This document shows, piece by piece, positions 1 to 6,612 of a DNA stretch of 10,697 nucleotides. Origin of the DNA: Phycisphaerae bacterium (lineage in GTDB: Bacteria > Planctomycetota > Phycisphaerae > Sedimentisphaerales > Anaerobacaceae). The notes beneath the pieces were generated by a model, which was not told the DNA's origin, did not search any database, and saw only the letters and a program-made list of their open reading frames with translations. The position numbers and the translations under genes are program-made. The DNA lies in the NCBI GenBank assembly GCA_030602845.1, contig JAUVYZ010000038.1, forward strand, positions 1 through 10,697. Reading direction: 5' to 3'. Position 1 is the first letter of the stretch. Each line of letters opens with the position of its first letter.

Positions 1-7
1 AACCTCA

Positions 8-13
8 CTCCTT
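8..13 (-). promoter_or_regulatory. Possible Shine-Dalgarno site of a divergent gene beyond the left edge
   Basis: Read on the minus strand the window ends with AAGGAG followed by seven bases, so a start codon immediately outside the window would be at ideal distance. Together with the candidate minus-strand promoter at 84-111 this suggests a divergently transcribed gene. The start codon itself cannot be seen, so this is inference. Confidence 0.3.
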
Positions 14-74
14 GTGCCTGTTGCCGATGCGCATTTATCTGCAGAGTCGGGCTAATCCACGGACCAACTATAGT

Positions 75-98
75 ATTCCTACTAATATAGTAAGGAAT
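75..98. repeat. Near-perfect inverted repeat, possible operator
   Basis: The left arm ATTCCTACT (75-83) and right arm AGTAAGGAAT (89-98) are complementary except for one extra A, with a five-base centre AATAT. No T-run follows on the plus strand, so it is not a typical terminator. Its overlap with a possible minus-strand -10 box makes a repressor binding site the more attractive reading, but no known operator consensus was recognised. Confidence 0.35.
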
Positions 99-111
99 TT
101 GAAAAAAGCAA
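84..111 (-). promoter_or_regulatory. Candidate minus-strand promoter (divergent gene)
   Basis: On the minus strand TTGCTT (plus 106-111) is followed after 16 bases by TATATT (plus 84-89), a fair -10 box with a weak -35 box. It lies in A-tract DNA and its -10 box sits inside the inverted repeat at 75-98, which could therefore act as an operator. Transcription would run leftwards toward the possible Shine-Dalgarno site at 8-13. It is a consensus match only; A+T-rich DNA yields such matches by chance. Confidence 0.25.
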
Positions 112-457
112 GAAAATTTTCCTATTATTGGGAAAAAAGGCAAAAAAATCGACTGTAATCCTCTAAGTCCTTATCTGCACGCAGCTTGCATACTACTTTT
201 TTCGGCCTCAGCGTTCGACGGAGGTTTGACGGGAATCTGGAAAGTCATCGGTATTCTAAGTATATAAAATGCAAAAGAATCATTGATTTTTATCATAAGC
301 CGTTCGACAATATCTCTGTTCCGAAGGGTATCGGCAGAAAATTTGCCGTGTTGAAAAAGACGGTATATCTTGAGGGTATTTGCAATTTATGTGCCGAAAA
401 CTACTGATTTGAACCCTTTTTATGTGAAAGTTACACTGTGTATTCATAGGAGATAAA

Positions 458-1408
458 ATGCAGGCCGCAAGATCTAAGGTTGCCATAGTAGGCGCTGGAA
501 GTGTGGGCAGCACTTTTGCCTTTTCTTTGATGATAGGCGGAGTCGCCAGGGAAATTGTTCTTATTGATACAAACCAGGAGCGTGCTGAGGGTGAATGTAT
601 GGATTTAAATCACGGGGCCAGCTTCGTTCATCCGGTAAATATATATTCTGCCGGATACGAAGGCTGCGAAGGGGCTGATGTTGTAGTTATCACCGCCGGC
701 GCCAAACAGAAACCAGGCCAGAGTAGAATAGATTTGGTTCAAACAAATGCTGAAATCTTTAAAGATATCACACCTAAAATAATAAAATTTGCCAAAGATG
801 CCATATTGTTAGTTGTTTCCAACCCTGTGGATATACTAACATATATAACCTTAAAGATATCGGGCCTTGCCCCCAACAGGGTTATAGGTTCAGGCACGGT
901 TTTGGATAGCTCCAGGTTCCGGTACTTAATAAGCGAGCATTGCCACCTGGACCCGAGAAATGTCCACGCTTATATTATCGGCGAGCACGGTGATACCGAA
1001 TTCCCTGTCTGGAGCCATGCCAATATAGGAGGAATGGTACTGGCTAAATATTGTCCGGTTTGTGATGAGCATTGTGATTATAAGGAAGAGCTGGGTAAAA
1101 TTTTTGAGGAAGTAAAAAACGCAGCCTACAAAATTATAGAGGCAAAAGGTGCCACTTATTATGCTATAGGGCTGGCGCTGGTAAGAATTGTCGAATCTAT
1201 ATTAAGGGATGAAAATTCTGTGCTGCCTGTCTCCTCCCGAGTCAATGATTATTATGGAGTGAATGATGTGTGTTTAAGCATACCATCTGTAGTTAACAGA
1301 AACGGAAGGGAAAAAATCTTAAGGCTTGAGCTTTCCGGGCTTGAGCAGGAGCAGCTTAGACATTCGGCAAGGACATTAAAAGATATAATGAAAAAAGTAA
1401 CGGTGTAA
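458..1408 (+). CDS. ldh: L-lactate dehydrogenase (NAD-dependent)
   Basis: Cytoplasmic enzyme interconverting pyruvate and L-lactate with NADH/NAD+. The 316 residues match the family length of about 310-320. The N-terminal Rossmann domain shows GAGSVGS (12-18) and an acidic residue (D37) after the second strand, as in NAD-binding enzymes. The substrate loop reads AKQKPGQSR (82-90); Gln at 84 marks lactate rather than malate dehydrogenase, which has Arg there. SNPVD (121-125), R153 in the DSSRFR segment and the catalytic histidine H177 in GEHGD (175-179) are all present. AGGAGA at 448-453, four bases before the ATG, supports this start. A CxxCxxxC cluster (C199, C202, C206) follows the catalytic loop and may be structural or redox sensitive; that is inference. 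The gene lies 124 bases before rubrerythrin, so it may be the first gene of the same transcript or a separate unit. Confidence 0.93.
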   Translation: MQAARSKVAIVGAGSVGSTFAFSLMIGGVAREIVLIDTNQERAEGECMDLNHGASFVHPVNIYSAGYEGCEGADVVVITAGAKQKPGQSRIDLVQTNAEIFKDITPKIIKFAKDAILLVVSNPVDILTYITLKISGLAPNRVIGSGTVLDSSRFRYLISEHCHLDPRNVHAYIIGEHGDTEFPVWSHANIGGMVLAKYCPVCDEHCDYKEELGKIFEEVKNAAYKIIEAKGATYYAIGLALVRIVESILRDENSVLPVSSRVNDYYGVNDVCLSIPSVVNRNGREKILRLELSGLEQEQLRHSARTLKDIMKKVTV

Positions 1409-1532
1409 TGATGTAATGTTTCCGGCGAAACCGGCTGCTTAATAACCGGGATGCAGGAGACCTGAATAAAATAATGGTATGGATTTATGTATTTTGCAGA
1501 AGGGTTGCCATTTAGATAAAAGGAGGTTACGA

Positions 1533-2126
1533 ATGAATCTTAAAGGTACACAAACTGAAAAGAACCTGCTGGCTGCGTTCGCGGGCGAATCTCAGGCGAG
1601 AAACCGTTATACGTATTTTGCCAGCCAGGCAAGAAAAGAAGGCTACGAACAAATAGCCGCTATATTTGCTGAAACAGCAGAGCAGGAGAAAGAGCACGCC
1701 AAGCGCGAGTTCAAGTTTCTCGAAGGCGGCGAAGTGGAAATTACCGCAGCTTTTCCGGCTGGCATTATCGGTACCACGTTAGAGAACTTGAAGGCGGCTG
1801 CGGCAGGTGAGAATTACGAACATACCGAGATGTATCCGGGCTTCGCAGATACAGCGGACAAAGAGGGATTTGCTGAGATTGCTGAGGTCTTCAGGAATAT
1901 TGCCGTTGCCGAAAAACGTCACGAGCAGCGGTATCTTGCCCTGGCAAAGAATATAACCGACGGACTCGTATTCAAACGCGAAAAACCGGTAAGATGGGTT
2001 TGCAGAAATTGTGGCTATGTGCACGAAGGGCCTGAAGCGCCGGAACTTTGCCCGGCTTGTGCGCATCCGCAAAGCTATTATGAGTTGGAAGCAATTAACT
2101 ACTATAGAGACGATTCATTCTGTTAA
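1533..2126 (+). CDS. rbr: Rubrerythrin (peroxide reductase)
   Basis: Rubrerythrin reduces hydrogen peroxide to water in the cytoplasm of anaerobes, using electrons delivered by rubredoxin. The 197-residue protein has the classical order: a four-helix ferritin-like domain (about 1-140) with diiron ligands E19, E52, H55, E93, E96, E127 and H130, then a rubredoxin domain (about 153-187) with CRNC (C157, C160) and CPAC (C173, C176). The ATG at 1533 is preferred over upstream starts because a strong AAAAGGAGGT lies at 1518-1527, six bases from the ATG after the AGGAGG core. A short tail ends in cysteine. The preceding 124-base gap from ldh carries only a weak CCGG hairpin and no clear terminator. 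FprA follows after 35 bases, indicating an operon. A fossil copy of the 3' end lies at 5054-5125. Confidence 0.95.
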   Translation: MNLKGTQTEKNLLAAFAGESQARNRYTYFASQARKEGYEQIAAIFAETAEQEKEHAKREFKFLEGGEVEITAAFPAGIIGTTLENLKAAAAGENYEHTEMYPGFADTADKEGFAEIAEVFRNIAVAEKRHEQRYLALAKNITDGLVFKREKPVRWVCRNCGYVHEGPEAPELCPACAHPQSYYELEAINYYRDDSFC

Positions 2127-2161
2127 CACCGCTGCAGGTGCGAAACTAAAGGAAAATGGTA

Positions 2162-3343
2162 ATGCAACAACTGAAACCAAACGTCTATTTCGTCGGTGCG
2201 ATTGATTGGGATAGAAGGTTGTTTGACGAGCTGATTCCACTGCCTGACGGCACAAGCTACAATGCTTATCTGATAAAGGGCGGCGAGAAAACGGCGCTGC
2301 TGGATACAGTTGATCCTACGAAAGCTGATGTGCTAATAGACAACCTTGTCGCAGTCGGAGTTGAAAGCATAGATTATATTGTTGCCCACCACGCTGAGCA
2401 GGACCACTCCGGCAGCATACCGGATATATTAATGCTCTATCCCGATGCAAAGGTAGTAACAAATCCGAAGTGCAAGGGTATGCTTATCGACTTATTGAAC
2501 GTTAGCGAGGACAAATTCATCACGATCGATGATGGTCAGACGCTTTCTCTGGGCGATAAAACGTTGCAGTTCGTATATATTCCCTGGGTCCACTGGCCTG
2601 AGACGCTGGGCACATACTTGCAGGAAGATAAAATATTATTCCCCTGCGATTTTTTCGGCTCGCACCTTGCAACAAGCGGGCTGTTTATGGACGATGAAGC
2701 CGTTGTTTATGAGGCGGCTAAGAGATATTACGCAGAGATAATGATGCCTTTCAGAACGCCGATACGGAAGAATCTGGAAAAAATAAAGGAACTGCAAATA
2801 GATATGATTGCCCCAAGTCACGGCCCCATCTATGATAGGCCCGAGTTTATTATCGATGCGTACAAAGATTGGGTCAGCGACCGGGTCAAGAACGAAGTAG
2901 TGCTGCCGTATATTTCAATGCACGATAGCACAAGAAAAATGGTTGAACATTTTGTAGATGCTTTGATTGAAAGAGGCATTACGGTCAAGCAGTTCAATCT
3001 TGGGGTGACTGACATTGGTAAACTGGCGATGTCGCTTGTCGACGCAGCTACGATCGTGCTTGGTTCTCCGACGGTCTTGGCGGGGGCACACCCGGAAGTT
3101 GCATACGCTGCAATCTTGGCAAACGCACTTAGGCCGAAGACAAAATTTGCTTCGATTATCGGTTCCTATGGGTGGGGCGGCAGGATGGTCGAGCGGATTA
3201 CAGGGCTGATTTCAAATCTCAAAGTAGAAATCCTTACGCCGGTGATAGCAAAGGGCCATCCTAAAGATGAGGATTTTGTAGCTCTGGACAAATTGGCTGA
3301 CCAAATTCTGGCCAAACATAAAGAGCTTAAAATCTCCAATTAG
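2162..3343 (+). CDS. fprA: A-type flavoprotein FprA (flavodiiron oxygen/NO reductase)
   Basis: Flavodiiron proteins reduce O2 to water, and many also NO to N2O, in the cytoplasm, taking electrons from rubredoxin. The N-terminal metallo-beta-lactamase-like domain (about 1-245) carries all seven diiron ligands: H77, E79, D81 and H82 in HAEQDH, H144 in PWVHWPET, D163 in PCDFF and H220 in PSHGP. The C-terminal flavodoxin domain (about 250-393) has an FMN phosphate loop of the form SMHDSTRKM and a GSYGWGG segment. An ATG at 2156 is in frame but only two bases from AAAGGA (2148-2153); the ATG at 2162 is eight bases away and is preferred, giving 393 residues, near the usual 400. It lies 35 bases after rbr and 69 before desulfoferrodoxin, and its likely donor Hrb is encoded at 4343-5053, as in acetogen fprA-hrb clusters. 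Confidence 0.94.
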   Translation: MQQLKPNVYFVGAIDWDRRLFDELIPLPDGTSYNAYLIKGGEKTALLDTVDPTKADVLIDNLVAVGVESIDYIVAHHAEQDHSGSIPDILMLYPDAKVVTNPKCKGMLIDLLNVSEDKFITIDDGQTLSLGDKTLQFVYIPWVHWPETLGTYLQEDKILFPCDFFGSHLATSGLFMDDEAVVYEAAKRYYAEIMMPFRTPIRKNLEKIKELQIDMIAPSHGPIYDRPEFIIDAYKDWVSDRVKNEVVLPYISMHDSTRKMVEHFVDALIERGITVKQFNLGVTDIGKLAMSLVDAATIVLGSPTVLAGAHPEVAYAAILANALRPKTKFASIIGSYGWGGRMVERITGLISNLKVEILTPVIAKGHPKDEDFVALDKLADQILAKHKELKISN

Positions 3344-3412
3344 AGCAGGTTTTTTTTAACGCTATATTAAGGATGAAAAATCAGAACTGCAAAATTTCGA
3401 AAGGGGAAAATT

Positions 3413-3793
3413 ATGGCTGAGAAACTTCAAGTCTATAAATGTATGGTGTGTGGTAATATCGTGGAAGTGCTTCACGGCGGCGCCGGGGAGCTGGTTTGTT
3501 GTGGTCAGCCGATGGAACTTCTGGAGGAGAAAACGGCTGACGCTGCAACAGAAAAACATGTGCCCGTGATTGAAAAAAATGATGGCAGCGTCAAAGTAAA
3601 AGTCGGCAGCGCTCCTCACCCGATGGAGGACAAACACTATATTGAGTGGATTGAGTTGCTTGCTGACGGAAAGGCGTATCGACAGTTCCTCGACCCAGGC
3701 GATGCACCTGAAGCGGTGTTTACTATTGAGGCTGATTCTGTCAGTGCAAGAGAGCATTGTAACGTTCACGGCTTGTGGAAGGGGGAAGGATAA
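3413..3793 (+). CDS. dfx: Desulfoferrodoxin (two-iron superoxide reductase)
   Basis: Superoxide reductase converts superoxide to hydrogen peroxide without releasing O2; rubredoxin is the usual electron donor. The 126-residue protein has both iron sites. Centre I, the desulforedoxin-like domain, uses C10 and C13 (CMVC) with C29 and C30 (VCCG). Centre II, the active site, uses H49, H69, H75, C116 and H119, with the E47-K48 pair next to H49 known to matter for catalysis in this family. The cysteine and histidine spacing matches the Desulfovibrio protein, so it is a class I (2Fe) enzyme with nothing missing. AAGGGG at 3401-3406 precedes the ATG by six bases. The stop codon overlaps the next start (TAATG), implying translational coupling. 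The peroxide it makes would be removed by rubrerythrin from the same cluster. Confidence 0.95.
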   Translation: MAEKLQVYKCMVCGNIVEVLHGGAGELVCCGQPMELLEEKTADAATEKHVPVIEKNDGSVKVKVGSAPHPMEDKHYIEWIELLADGKAYRQFLDPGDAPEAVFTIEADSVSAREHCNVHGLWKGEG

Positions 3794-4281
3794 TGAGTAT
3801 TACTTTTAATGCCTTTGAAATCTTTGAAATGGCAGATGAAATTGAGAGAAACGGCGCCAAATATTATCGCGAAGCAGCGGAAAAAGCATCAGACAAGAAA
3901 ACAAAACAGATGTTACTCGATATGGCCGCTATGGAGGATGAGCATCTGAAAACCTTTGTGGAAATGAGAAAAGAGCTGAGCGGCCGGGAAAAAGAACCGA
4001 TGATTTTCGACCCTGATAATCAAGCGGCAATGTATCTGCAGGTAATGGCTGATGCTCGTGGTATGGAAGGCAGAATAGGCCCGACCGCGAAGCTGACCGG
4101 CAACGAGATGATAAAGGAGATCCTTGACATAGCGATAAATTCTGAAAAGGATTCGGTTGTTTTCTATCTGAATTTAAAGGGCTTAGTGCCCGTAAAGGCA
4201 GGCAGGGACAAAGTGGAAGAGATTATCATCGAGGAATTGAGCCATATTACTACCTTGCTGAGAAAGTTGAAAGATTTGTAA
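3793..4281 (+). CDS. Ferritin-like diiron protein, rubrerythrin type without rubredoxin domain
   Basis: A 162-residue four-helix protein of the rubrerythrin-like ferritin superfamily that lacks the cysteine-bearing rubredoxin domain. Visible ligand candidates are E18 in EIERNG, E48 and H51 in MEDEH, E118 in NSEKDS, and E148 and H151 in EELSH, which give the two ExxH helices expected for a diiron site. Its role may be peroxide reduction or iron handling; the sequence does not decide. The ATG at 3793 shares one base with the dfx stop codon and is preceded by GGGGGAAGGA (3781-3790), so translation is coupled to dfx; an upstream GTG at 3775 is in frame but less likely. Hrb follows after 61 bases. 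Without its own rubredoxin domain it would need an external electron donor such as Hrb, if it is a peroxidase at all. Confidence 0.85.
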   Translation: MSITFNAFEIFEMADEIERNGAKYYREAAEKASDKKTKQMLLDMAAMEDEHLKTFVEMRKELSGREKEPMIFDPDNQAAMYLQVMADARGMEGRIGPTAKLTGNEMIKEILDIAINSEKDSVVFYLNLKGLVPVKAGRDKVEEIIIEELSHITTLLRKLKDL

Positions 4282-4342
4282 TAGCCCAATGAATTCCACG
4301 CCGGACCAACAGTCGATGACGAAACTGCCTCAGGAGATGTAG

Positions 4343-5053
4343 ATGTTGGATTTAGAATCATTGTTCAAATTAAGCTATGGGGTGTATATACTCAGTTCGA
4401 AAAAGGACAGCAAGCTCAATGGTTGTATTGTCAATACCGTATTTCAGCTATCACCTGAGCCGCTAATGGCAGCGGTTAGCGTTAACAGACAATGCTTAAC
4501 GCATGAGTATATTACCGACAGCAGAGTTTTCGCTGTTTCTATTCTCTCTGAAGAAGCACCGATGAGCTTTATCGGCAAGTTCGGCTTCAGGTCCGGCAGA
4601 GAAATAGACAAATTTGAACAGATAAATTTCAAGATAGGTCAGACCGGCAGCCCAATAGTCTTGGATAACACTGTTGGTTTCATCGAGGCTGAAGTTGCTC
4701 AAAGTATTGATGTTGTAACGCACACGTTATTTATCGCAAAAATAGTAGCTTGCAAGACGCTTGATGGAGGCAAAGAACCTATGACGTACGCCTACTACCG
4801 TGATATAAAGCATGGTAGGACGCCTAAAACTGCTGCAACATATATCAGAGAAAAACCGGCAGCAAAACTAAAGGAAGGAATTACGAATATGAAGAAATAC
4901 AAATGTCTTATGTGCGGATACATTTATGACCCGGATGTGGGTGACCCGGAGAACGATGTGGAAGCTGGTACTGCTTTTGAAGATTTGCCGGATGATTGGG
5001 TCTGTCCGGAATGTGGCGCCGGTAAAGATGAGTTTGAGCCGGTTGAGGATTAG
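4343..5053 (+). CDS. hrb: High-molecular-weight rubredoxin (flavin reductase-rubredoxin fusion)
   Basis: Predicted cytoplasmic NAD(P)H:rubredoxin-type oxidoreductase that feeds FprA, as described for Moorella Hrb. The N-terminal flavin-reductase-like domain (about 1-165) binds FMN in this family and shows a recognisable N-T-V-F-Q segment near residue 30. A short linker (about 166-182) leads to a complete rubredoxin domain (183-236) with iron ligands C188 and C191 (CLMCGY) and C221 and C224 (CPECGAG). The total of 236 residues is near the usual size. AGGAG at 4332-4336, six bases before the ATG, fixes the start; directly before it lies an ATG-TAG minimal frame that may be chance. The linker DNA contains a good ribosome binding site and ATG (see 4873-4891), so free rubredoxin may also be made. 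In-frame rubrerythrin remains follow the stop codon. Confidence 0.93.
   Translation: MLDLESLFKLSYGVYILSSKKDSKLNGCIVNTVFQLSPEPLMAAVSVNRQCLTHEYITDSRVFAVSILSEEAPMSFIGKFGFRSGREIDKFEQINFKIGQTGSPIVLDNTVGFIEAEVAQSIDVVTHTLFIAKIVACKTLDGGKEPMTYAYYRDIKHGRTPKTAATYIREKPAAKLKEGITNMKKYKCLMCGYIYDPDVGDPENDVEAGTAFEDLPDDWVCPECGAGKDEFEPVED
4873..4891 (+). promoter_or_regulatory. Internal ribosome binding site and start for free rubredoxin
   Basis: Inside hrb, GGAAGGA (4873-4879) lies nine bases before an in-frame ATG at 4889-4891. Initiation there would give a stand-alone rubredoxin of 54 residues, the normal size of the free protein. The wording around it resembles the rubrerythrin start (TTACGAAT followed by ATG, or including it), and the 12-base block AAACTAAAGGAA at 4865-4876 recurs at 2143-2154 just before fprA. 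This makes it likely that the linker was once an intergenic region with a true ribosome binding site. Whether it still works is untested. Confidence 0.5.
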
Positions 5054-5125
5054 CCGGATGGCTTGGGATGCCCGGCGTGTGCACATCCGCAGCCGCATTT
5101 CGAGTTGGAAGCTAAAGGCCGGATA
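5054..5125 (+). pseudogene. Remnant of a second rubrerythrin (C-terminal rubredoxin half-site)
   Basis: Immediately after the hrb TAG, and in the same frame, the DNA encodes CPACAHPQPHFELEA, which matches CPACAHPQSYYELEA of the rubrerythrin at 1533-2126. The DNA at 5071-5112 matches 2051-2092 at 33 of 42 positions by hand count, without gaps. There is no start codon or ribosome binding site, the first cysteine pair and the whole ferritin-like domain are missing, and the frame runs on as unrelated sequence to a stop at 5180-5182. It therefore looks like the 3' stub left when a second rbr gene was deleted or recombined with the rubredoxin part of hrb. It could add a second CxxC only if the TAG were read through, for which nothing speaks. 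Confidence 0.82.
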
Positions 5126-5303
5126 GTTTTAAATAAGAGATTCAAATTGAACAAAAATTACTTAAGTGATTGTGTTTTTTGATAAATAAGTTAGTTTAAC
5201 AACGATATGGACTCAGCAGTTAGCCGGGCAAAGATTATACAGGCAGCATTTGGCCGGATGAAGCGTATAAGCAGATGGTTTTTTATTGAGGAAAAAATAG
5301 GTA
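5126..5303. other. A+T-rich spacer before the PLP enzyme
   Basis: No gene is seen in this stretch. It contains the perfect eight-base palindrome ACTTAAGT (5160-5167), followed by a run of six T (5175-5180). That combination could be a weak terminator or a binding site, but the stem is too short and A+T rich to call. No convincing promoter was found for the downstream gene. Confidence 0.4.
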
Positions 5304-6509
5304 ATGGCTAAATCATCCCGCAAGAATAAAGCCAATCGTGGCGGCGAATCCTTATCTACCAGGTCAATACATGCTGGTGAGCCAAGGAAAAAATATGCTG
5401 ATTCGTTGACAACTCCCATTATTCAAACTTCCACGTTTACATTTAAAAACAGCAAGGCAATCGAAGATTACACCAAGAAGGGGAAAGAACATTTTGAATA
5501 TGGCAGATATGGCAATCCTACCGCAAAAATTGCTGAAAGGCGCCTTGCCAACCTCGAAGGTGCTGAAGAGTGTGTTGTTTTTTCCTCCGGAATGAGCGCG
5601 ATAACTACGACCATTCTTTCTGTAGTGCAGTCGGGTGACCATATTGTCATCACTGATGATAGCTACAAAAAAACGCTCGAATTTTGCAGGTCATATTTGA
5701 AACAGTTCGGCATCGAATGCACCATTGTTCCATTTGGAGATTATGAAGTTCTCGAAAAGGCTATCAAAAAGAACACGCGTTTCATATTTTCTGAATCACC
5801 CACCAATCCTTATTTGAATATTTTTGACCTTGTCAAAATCAAGAAGATAGCAGACAAACATAATGTTCTAACGCTCATAGACAGCACATTTAGCACTCCT
5901 TTGAATCAGAGACCCATCGAATTTGGGATGGACCTTGTTCTGCAAAGTGCAACGAAGTACCTTGGGGGACACAATGACATCTTGGCCGGCGCCGTGCTGG
6001 GCAGAGCCGGTCTGATTGAGACCATACGAAATCTGCATAAGTCAATGGGCGGCACAATCGACCCCCATTGCTGCTATCTCCTCCTGCGCGGGCTCAAAAC
6101 GTTTCCTTTACGCGTACAAAAACAAAATGAATCCGCCTTGACGATTGCCAGATTTCTTGAAAATCACCCGCGCATTAAAAGGGTTTATTATCCTTTTCTC
6201 GAAAGTCACCGTCATTATAGGATAGCTAAGAAGCAGATGACCGGGGGTGGTGGCGTTGTTACATTTGAAATAAAGGGCAATCTTAATACCGCGAAACGCT
6301 TCCTGGATGCTCTGAAGTTGTGCTATATTGGACCAAGCCTGGGGGGTGTTGAAACACTGATAACGCATCCGGCGTTGGTAACTTATTACGACTGTACGAG
6401 AAAAGAACGCTATGCGTTAGGAATCACTGATACCCTTTTCAGGCTTGCCGTTGGGATTGAGGATGTTGAGGACTTGATTAAGGACCTTCAGAGGGGCTTG
6501 AAAGCGTAA
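5304..6509 (+). CDS. Cystathionine gamma-synthase-like PLP enzyme (plant type)
   Basis: A member of the Cys/Met metabolism PLP-dependent family, expected to join an activated homoserine with cysteine, or to carry out a related gamma-elimination or sulfhydrylation, in transsulfuration. The 401 residues match family length. Visible motifs are YGRYGNPT (66-73), SSGMSA (94-99) at the cofactor phosphate, SESPTNP (163-169), D193 contacting the pyridine nitrogen and K218 in SATKYLGGH forming the Schiff base. The C-terminal half (KQMTGGGGVVTFEI, YIGPSLGGVETL, then a short Y-rich segment) resembles plant and algal cystathionine gamma-synthase more than E. coli MetB. Substrate cannot be fixed from motifs, so a lyase or sulfhydrylase remains possible. 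GAGGA at 5288-5292 is 11 bases before the ATG, slightly far. The gene sits between a rubrerythrin remnant and a rubredoxin remnant, suggesting later insertion into the cluster. Confidence 0.88.
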   Translation: MAKSSRKNKANRGGESLSTRSIHAGEPRKKYADSLTTPIIQTSTFTFKNSKAIEDYTKKGKEHFEYGRYGNPTAKIAERRLANLEGAEECVVFSSGMSAITTTILSVVQSGDHIVITDDSYKKTLEFCRSYLKQFGIECTIVPFGDYEVLEKAIKKNTRFIFSESPTNPYLNIFDLVKIKKIADKHNVLTLIDSTFSTPLNQRPIEFGMDLVLQSATKYLGGHNDILAGAVLGRAGLIETIRNLHKSMGGTIDPHCCYLLLRGLKTFPLRVQKQNESALTIARFLENHPRIKRVYYPFLESHRHYRIAKKQMTGGGGVVTFEIKGNLNTAKRFLDALKLCYIGPSLGGVETLITHPALVTYYDCTRKERYALGITDTLFRLAVGIEDVEDLIKDLQRGLKA

Positions 6510-6511
6510 AA

Positions 6512-6565
6512 GTCTGTCCGGACCGTGGTGCCGGCAAAGGTGAGTTTGAGCCGGTTGAAGATTAA
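6512..6565 (+). pseudogene. Remnant of a second rubredoxin C-terminus
   Basis: Two bases after the PLP-enzyme stop codon the DNA encodes VCPDRGAGKGEFEPVED and a stop. This matches VCPECGAGKDEFEPVED, the end of the rubredoxin domain of hrb. Over 54 bases (6512-6565 against 5000-5053) 47 are identical by hand count, without gaps. The second cysteine of the CPEC pair has become arginine, so the piece could not bind iron normally, and there is no start codon: the frame is closed by a stop at 6479-6481. Similarity ends abruptly on both sides. It is a fossil of a duplicated rubredoxin or Hrb gene, whose 5' part is gone and replaced by the PLP enzyme. Confidence 0.85.
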
Positions 6566-6612
6566 ATATTGCGGCGGAAGAACAGATATTGAAAACAAAG
6601 GGGGTGGTTCTT

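Larger units (their letters stand above)
1..457. other. Non-coding leader region upstream of ldh
   Basis: No reading frame here looks like a real protein: the short open stretches lack a ribosome binding site, have atypical composition and match no family I recognise. The left part (about 60-150) is very A+T rich, with A-tracts at 102-107, 113-116, 133-138 and 142-148 and an inverted repeat at 75-98. The region most likely holds the control signals of ldh on the plus strand and of a divergent gene to the left. I could not identify a convincing plus-strand promoter or a known riboswitch. Confidence 0.6.

Noticed and set aside
226..257. TTGACG (226-231) and TATTCT (252-257) as a promoter for ldh
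   Set aside because: The spacing of 20 bases is too long for a standard promoter and the -10 match is only moderate.
186..407. Open frame of 73 codons before ldh
   Set aside because: It begins with TTG, has no ribosome binding site and an untypical composition, and resembles no family I know.
409..437. TTGAAC and TACACT with 17-base spacing just before ldh
   Set aside because: Both boxes are weak, and transcription would start almost on the ribosome binding site.
3331..3368. Terminator or promoter between fprA and dfx (short CTC/GAG stem, nine T at 3350-3358, then TATATT at 3363-3368)
   Set aside because: The stem is only three pairs and is separated from the T-run, and no -35 box accompanies TATATT.
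5222..5262. Possible third rubredoxin remnant (GCCGG, CAAAGAT, GCCGG order)
   Set aside because: The distances between the blocks differ from rubredoxin and the translated residues do not match.
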